Source: Streptomyces piniterrae
GTDB taxonomy: Bacteria; Actinomycetota; Actinomycetes; Streptomycetales; Streptomycetaceae
NCBI RefSeq assembly: GCF_005048155.1
Contig: NZ_SUMB01000001.1
Coordinates: forward strand, 496,001 to 560,000
Direction: 5' to 3'
Length of the DNA: 64,000 nucleotides
This document shows positions 62,427-64,000 of the stretch, one piece after another. Position 1 is the stretch's first letter; every line of letters begins with the position of its first letter. Under the pieces are notes generated by a model, which was not told the origin of the DNA, did no database searches, and saw only the letters and a program-made list of their open reading frames with translations. The position numbers and the translations under genes were made by a program.

Positions 62427-64000
62427 GTGCCGTCAGATCGGCCGAGTGACGGGAAGGCTCGTGGTCCGCTCTGGTCCGAGCCCGGCTCCCTGCTGGAGCA
62501 CGTGCCCGTCGCCGTATTCGGCATCGACGACGACAACCGGATCTGCTACTGGGGCCCCGGCGCCCAGGACCTCTTCGGATACGACGCCGCCGAGGTGCTG
62601 TCGAAGCCCAGCGCCGTCCTCTTCGCGAGGCCCCCCGAAGACGGTCCCGACGTCGGCTCCCGCCTGGCCGAGCGGGGCCGGGCCGAGGGGTACTGGCGGG
62701 GCCGCCTGTCCGCCGCGCATCAGGACGGCACGGTCTTCCCCTGCGGGTTCCGGGTCTTCCCGGTGACCGGCCCCGAGGGGCACTCGGTGGTCATGGCCCT
62801 GGCGAGCCGCAGCGACGAGCTGGACCGGGTGAAGACCAACCTCGCCTTCCTCGACGCGCTCTTCGAGACCTGCCCGATCGGCCTGGCCATGCTCGACGAG
62901 GACCTGCGCTACCGCCACCTCAACCAGGCCCTCGCCGAGATGAACGGGCTCCCCATCGAGGAACACCTGGGTCGGCGCATCACGGAGATCATGATCGCCT
63001 CGGACAGCGGCGAGTACGAGCGCATGCTGCGCTCCGTCGCCGTGGAGGGCAAGCCCGTCGCCGGGGTGCTGGTGGGCACCCGCACCCGCGGCCACCCGGA
63101 CCGGGACAAGGTGCTGTCGGTGAGCTTCTTCCCGCTCACCCAGGCGGTCGGCACCCTCCCCGGAGTGGGCGGCCTGGTGGTGGATGTGACCGACCGGGAG
63201 CAGGCCATCGTGGAGGCGACCGCCACCCGTCAGCGGCTTGCCCTGCTCAACCGGGCCTCCGCCCGGATCGGCACCACCCTGGACGTGGCCGCCACCGCCG
63301 AGGAACTGGTCGCCGCCGCGGTTCCGGACTTCTCCGACGGAGCCGTGGTCGAGCTCGTGGAATGGATGGACGAGCATGCGCCGTTCGACCCCGCGCTGCC
63401 GGTGATCACCCGCCGCATCGCCTCCGGCACCATCCTGCCTCCTCCGGCCACGGACCTGGTGAGCGGACCGGAAGTCGTGCACTACCCACCGGGCTCCGCC
63501 ATCCACCAGATGCTCCGCACCGGCCGGCCGATCTCCGTGCCGGTCAACGAGGAGTTCATGGTGCGGACGATCCTGGACGACACCCGCGCCCGGCTGATGG
63601 CCGACAGCGGTCTGACCCATCTCCTCCTCGCCCCGCTCATCGCCCGCGGAACCGTCCAGGGACTCGCCACCTTCGGCCGGTCCGCGGCCCGCCCGACCTT
63701 CACCGAGCAGGACCTCGACCTGGCCGGCGAGCTCGCCTCCCGTGCCGCGCTGTGCCTGGACAACGCGCGCCTTTACAGCCGCGAGCGGAACATCGCGCTC
63801 ACCCTCCAACGGGCGCTGCTCCCCAGCTCGTTGGCGACCAGCCCGTACCTGCGCATCGCACACCGCTACCTGCCCGGCGGCCGGGTCACCGAGGTCGGCG
63901 GCGACTGGTACGACGTGATCGCCCTGCCCGAAAACCGGGTGGCACTGGTCGTCGGCGACGTCATGGGGCACGGCGTCTCGGCCGCCGCGGCGATGGGCAG
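62427..64000 (+). CDS. PAS-PAS-GAF-SpoIIE phosphatase, partial at right edge
   Basis: The frame is open from a GTG with AAGGGGAGG four bases upstream (62416-62423) to the window end, about 524 codons. PAS 1: LLEHVPVAVFGIDDDNRICY, WGPGAQDLFGYDAAEVL. PAS 2: LDALFETCPIGLAMLDEDLR. GAF region about 270-420 (LNRASARIGTTLDVAATAEE). SpoIIE: TLQRALLPSSLATSPYLRIA, RVTEVGGDWYDVIALPENRV, GDVMGHGVSAAAAMG. The catalytic Asp residues in GGDWYDV and GDVMGHG are intact. The rest, perhaps an HATPase domain, lies outside. Typical Streptomyces stress-phosphatase. Confidence 0.9.
   Translation, partial: MPSDRPSDGKARGPLWSEPGSLLEHVPVAVFGIDDDNRICYWGPGAQDLFGYDAAEVLSKPSAVLFARPPEDGPDVGSRLAERGRAEGYWRGRLSAAHQDGTVFPCGFRVFPVTGPEGHSVVMALASRSDELDRVKTNLAFLDALFETCPIGLAMLDEDLRYRHLNQALAEMNGLPIEEHLGRRITEIMIASDSGEYERMLRSVAVEGKPVAGVLVGTRTRGHPDRDKVLSVSFFPLTQAVGTLPGVGGLVVDVTDREQAIVEATATRQRLALLNRASARIGTTLDVAATAEELVAAAVPDFSDGAVVELVEWMDEHAPFDPALPVITRRIASGTILPPPATDLVSGPEVVHYPPGSAIHQMLRTGRPISVPVNEEFMVRTILDDTRARLMADSGLTHLLLAPLIARGTVQGLATFGRSAARPTFTEQDLDLAGELASRAALCLDNARLYSRERNIALTLQRALLPSSLATSPYLRIAHRYLPGGRVTEVGGDWYDVIALPENRVALVVGDVMGHGVSAAAAMG

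Overview
The DNA is very GC-rich, with strong third-position GC bias, frequent GTG starts and 4-base ATGA/GTGA gene overlaps. Together with Streptomyces-type families (Rv1733c-like, DUF1876, DUF5709, DUF6381, DUF6328, mycothiol-era redox enzymes, ECF42 sigma factor), this points to a Streptomyces or close relative. All identifications come from reading translated sequence; no database search was possible.

Layout. 0-0.6 kb: a broken TnpB (IS200/IS605-type) fragment and non-coding debris. 0.6-4.2 kb: copper export (small membrane protein, CopA P-type ATPase, PCu(A)C-like secreted protein, zinc-finger anti-sigma-like protein). 4.4-6.0 kb: a DGPF/YciI protein translationally coupled to an ECF42-type sigma factor. 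6.2-6.7 kb: a secreted, extremely Arg/Asp-rich disordered protein.

6.9-21.8 kb: the most distinctive part, a hypoxia/dormancy-type island. It encodes a DevS/OsdK-like GAF-GAF histidine kinase that keeps the heme-ligand His motif, its DevR/OsdR-like response regulator, three CBS proteins, two stand-alone cyclic-nucleotide-binding domains, two tandem universal stress proteins, PPK2, an Rv1733c-like membrane protein, an Rv1738-like DUF1876 protein, an HTH-flavin protein, a STAS protein and a GH65/phosphoglucomutase pair. Near-palindromes of the form GGGCC-N4-GGYCC lie in several of its promoters and look like DevR-type boxes, so the island probably forms one regulon.

22.2-28.6 kb: an APC permease convergent with an orphan KdpB ATPase, a two-domain VOC protein and small Streptomyces proteins. 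28.8-30.0 kb: a fluoride-export operon crcB-DUF190-crcB. 30.2-35.7 kb: a secreted protein and an asparagine catabolic operon (FadR-type regulator, permease, asparaginase, aspartase). 35.7-42.4 kb: small proteins, then an operon in which a multi-sensor SpoIIE phosphatase precedes a ribose/xylose-type ABC transporter. 42.6-48.0 kb: a CitA/DcuS-like two-component pair divergent from a NitT/TauT-type ABC transporter, with a repeated sequence between them. 48.1-53.7 kb: an M3 peptidase, a decayed LigD-type 3'-phosphoesterase, a membrane protein, Fpg/Nei glycosylase, family-5-like uracil-DNA glycosylase and an SRPBCC protein. 53.9-59.3 kb: a bicovalent FAD oxidase, then a probable sulfur-scavenging locus (SfnB/DszC-like oxidoreductase, cysteine-free Rrf2 regulator with a candidate site, a leader peptide and an ECM4-like thiol transferase). 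59.5-64 kb: a secreted beta-propeller protein, a GT39-like membrane glycosyltransferase and a PAS-GAF-SpoIIE phosphatase running off the right edge. No rRNA, tRNA or CRISPR array was recognised.
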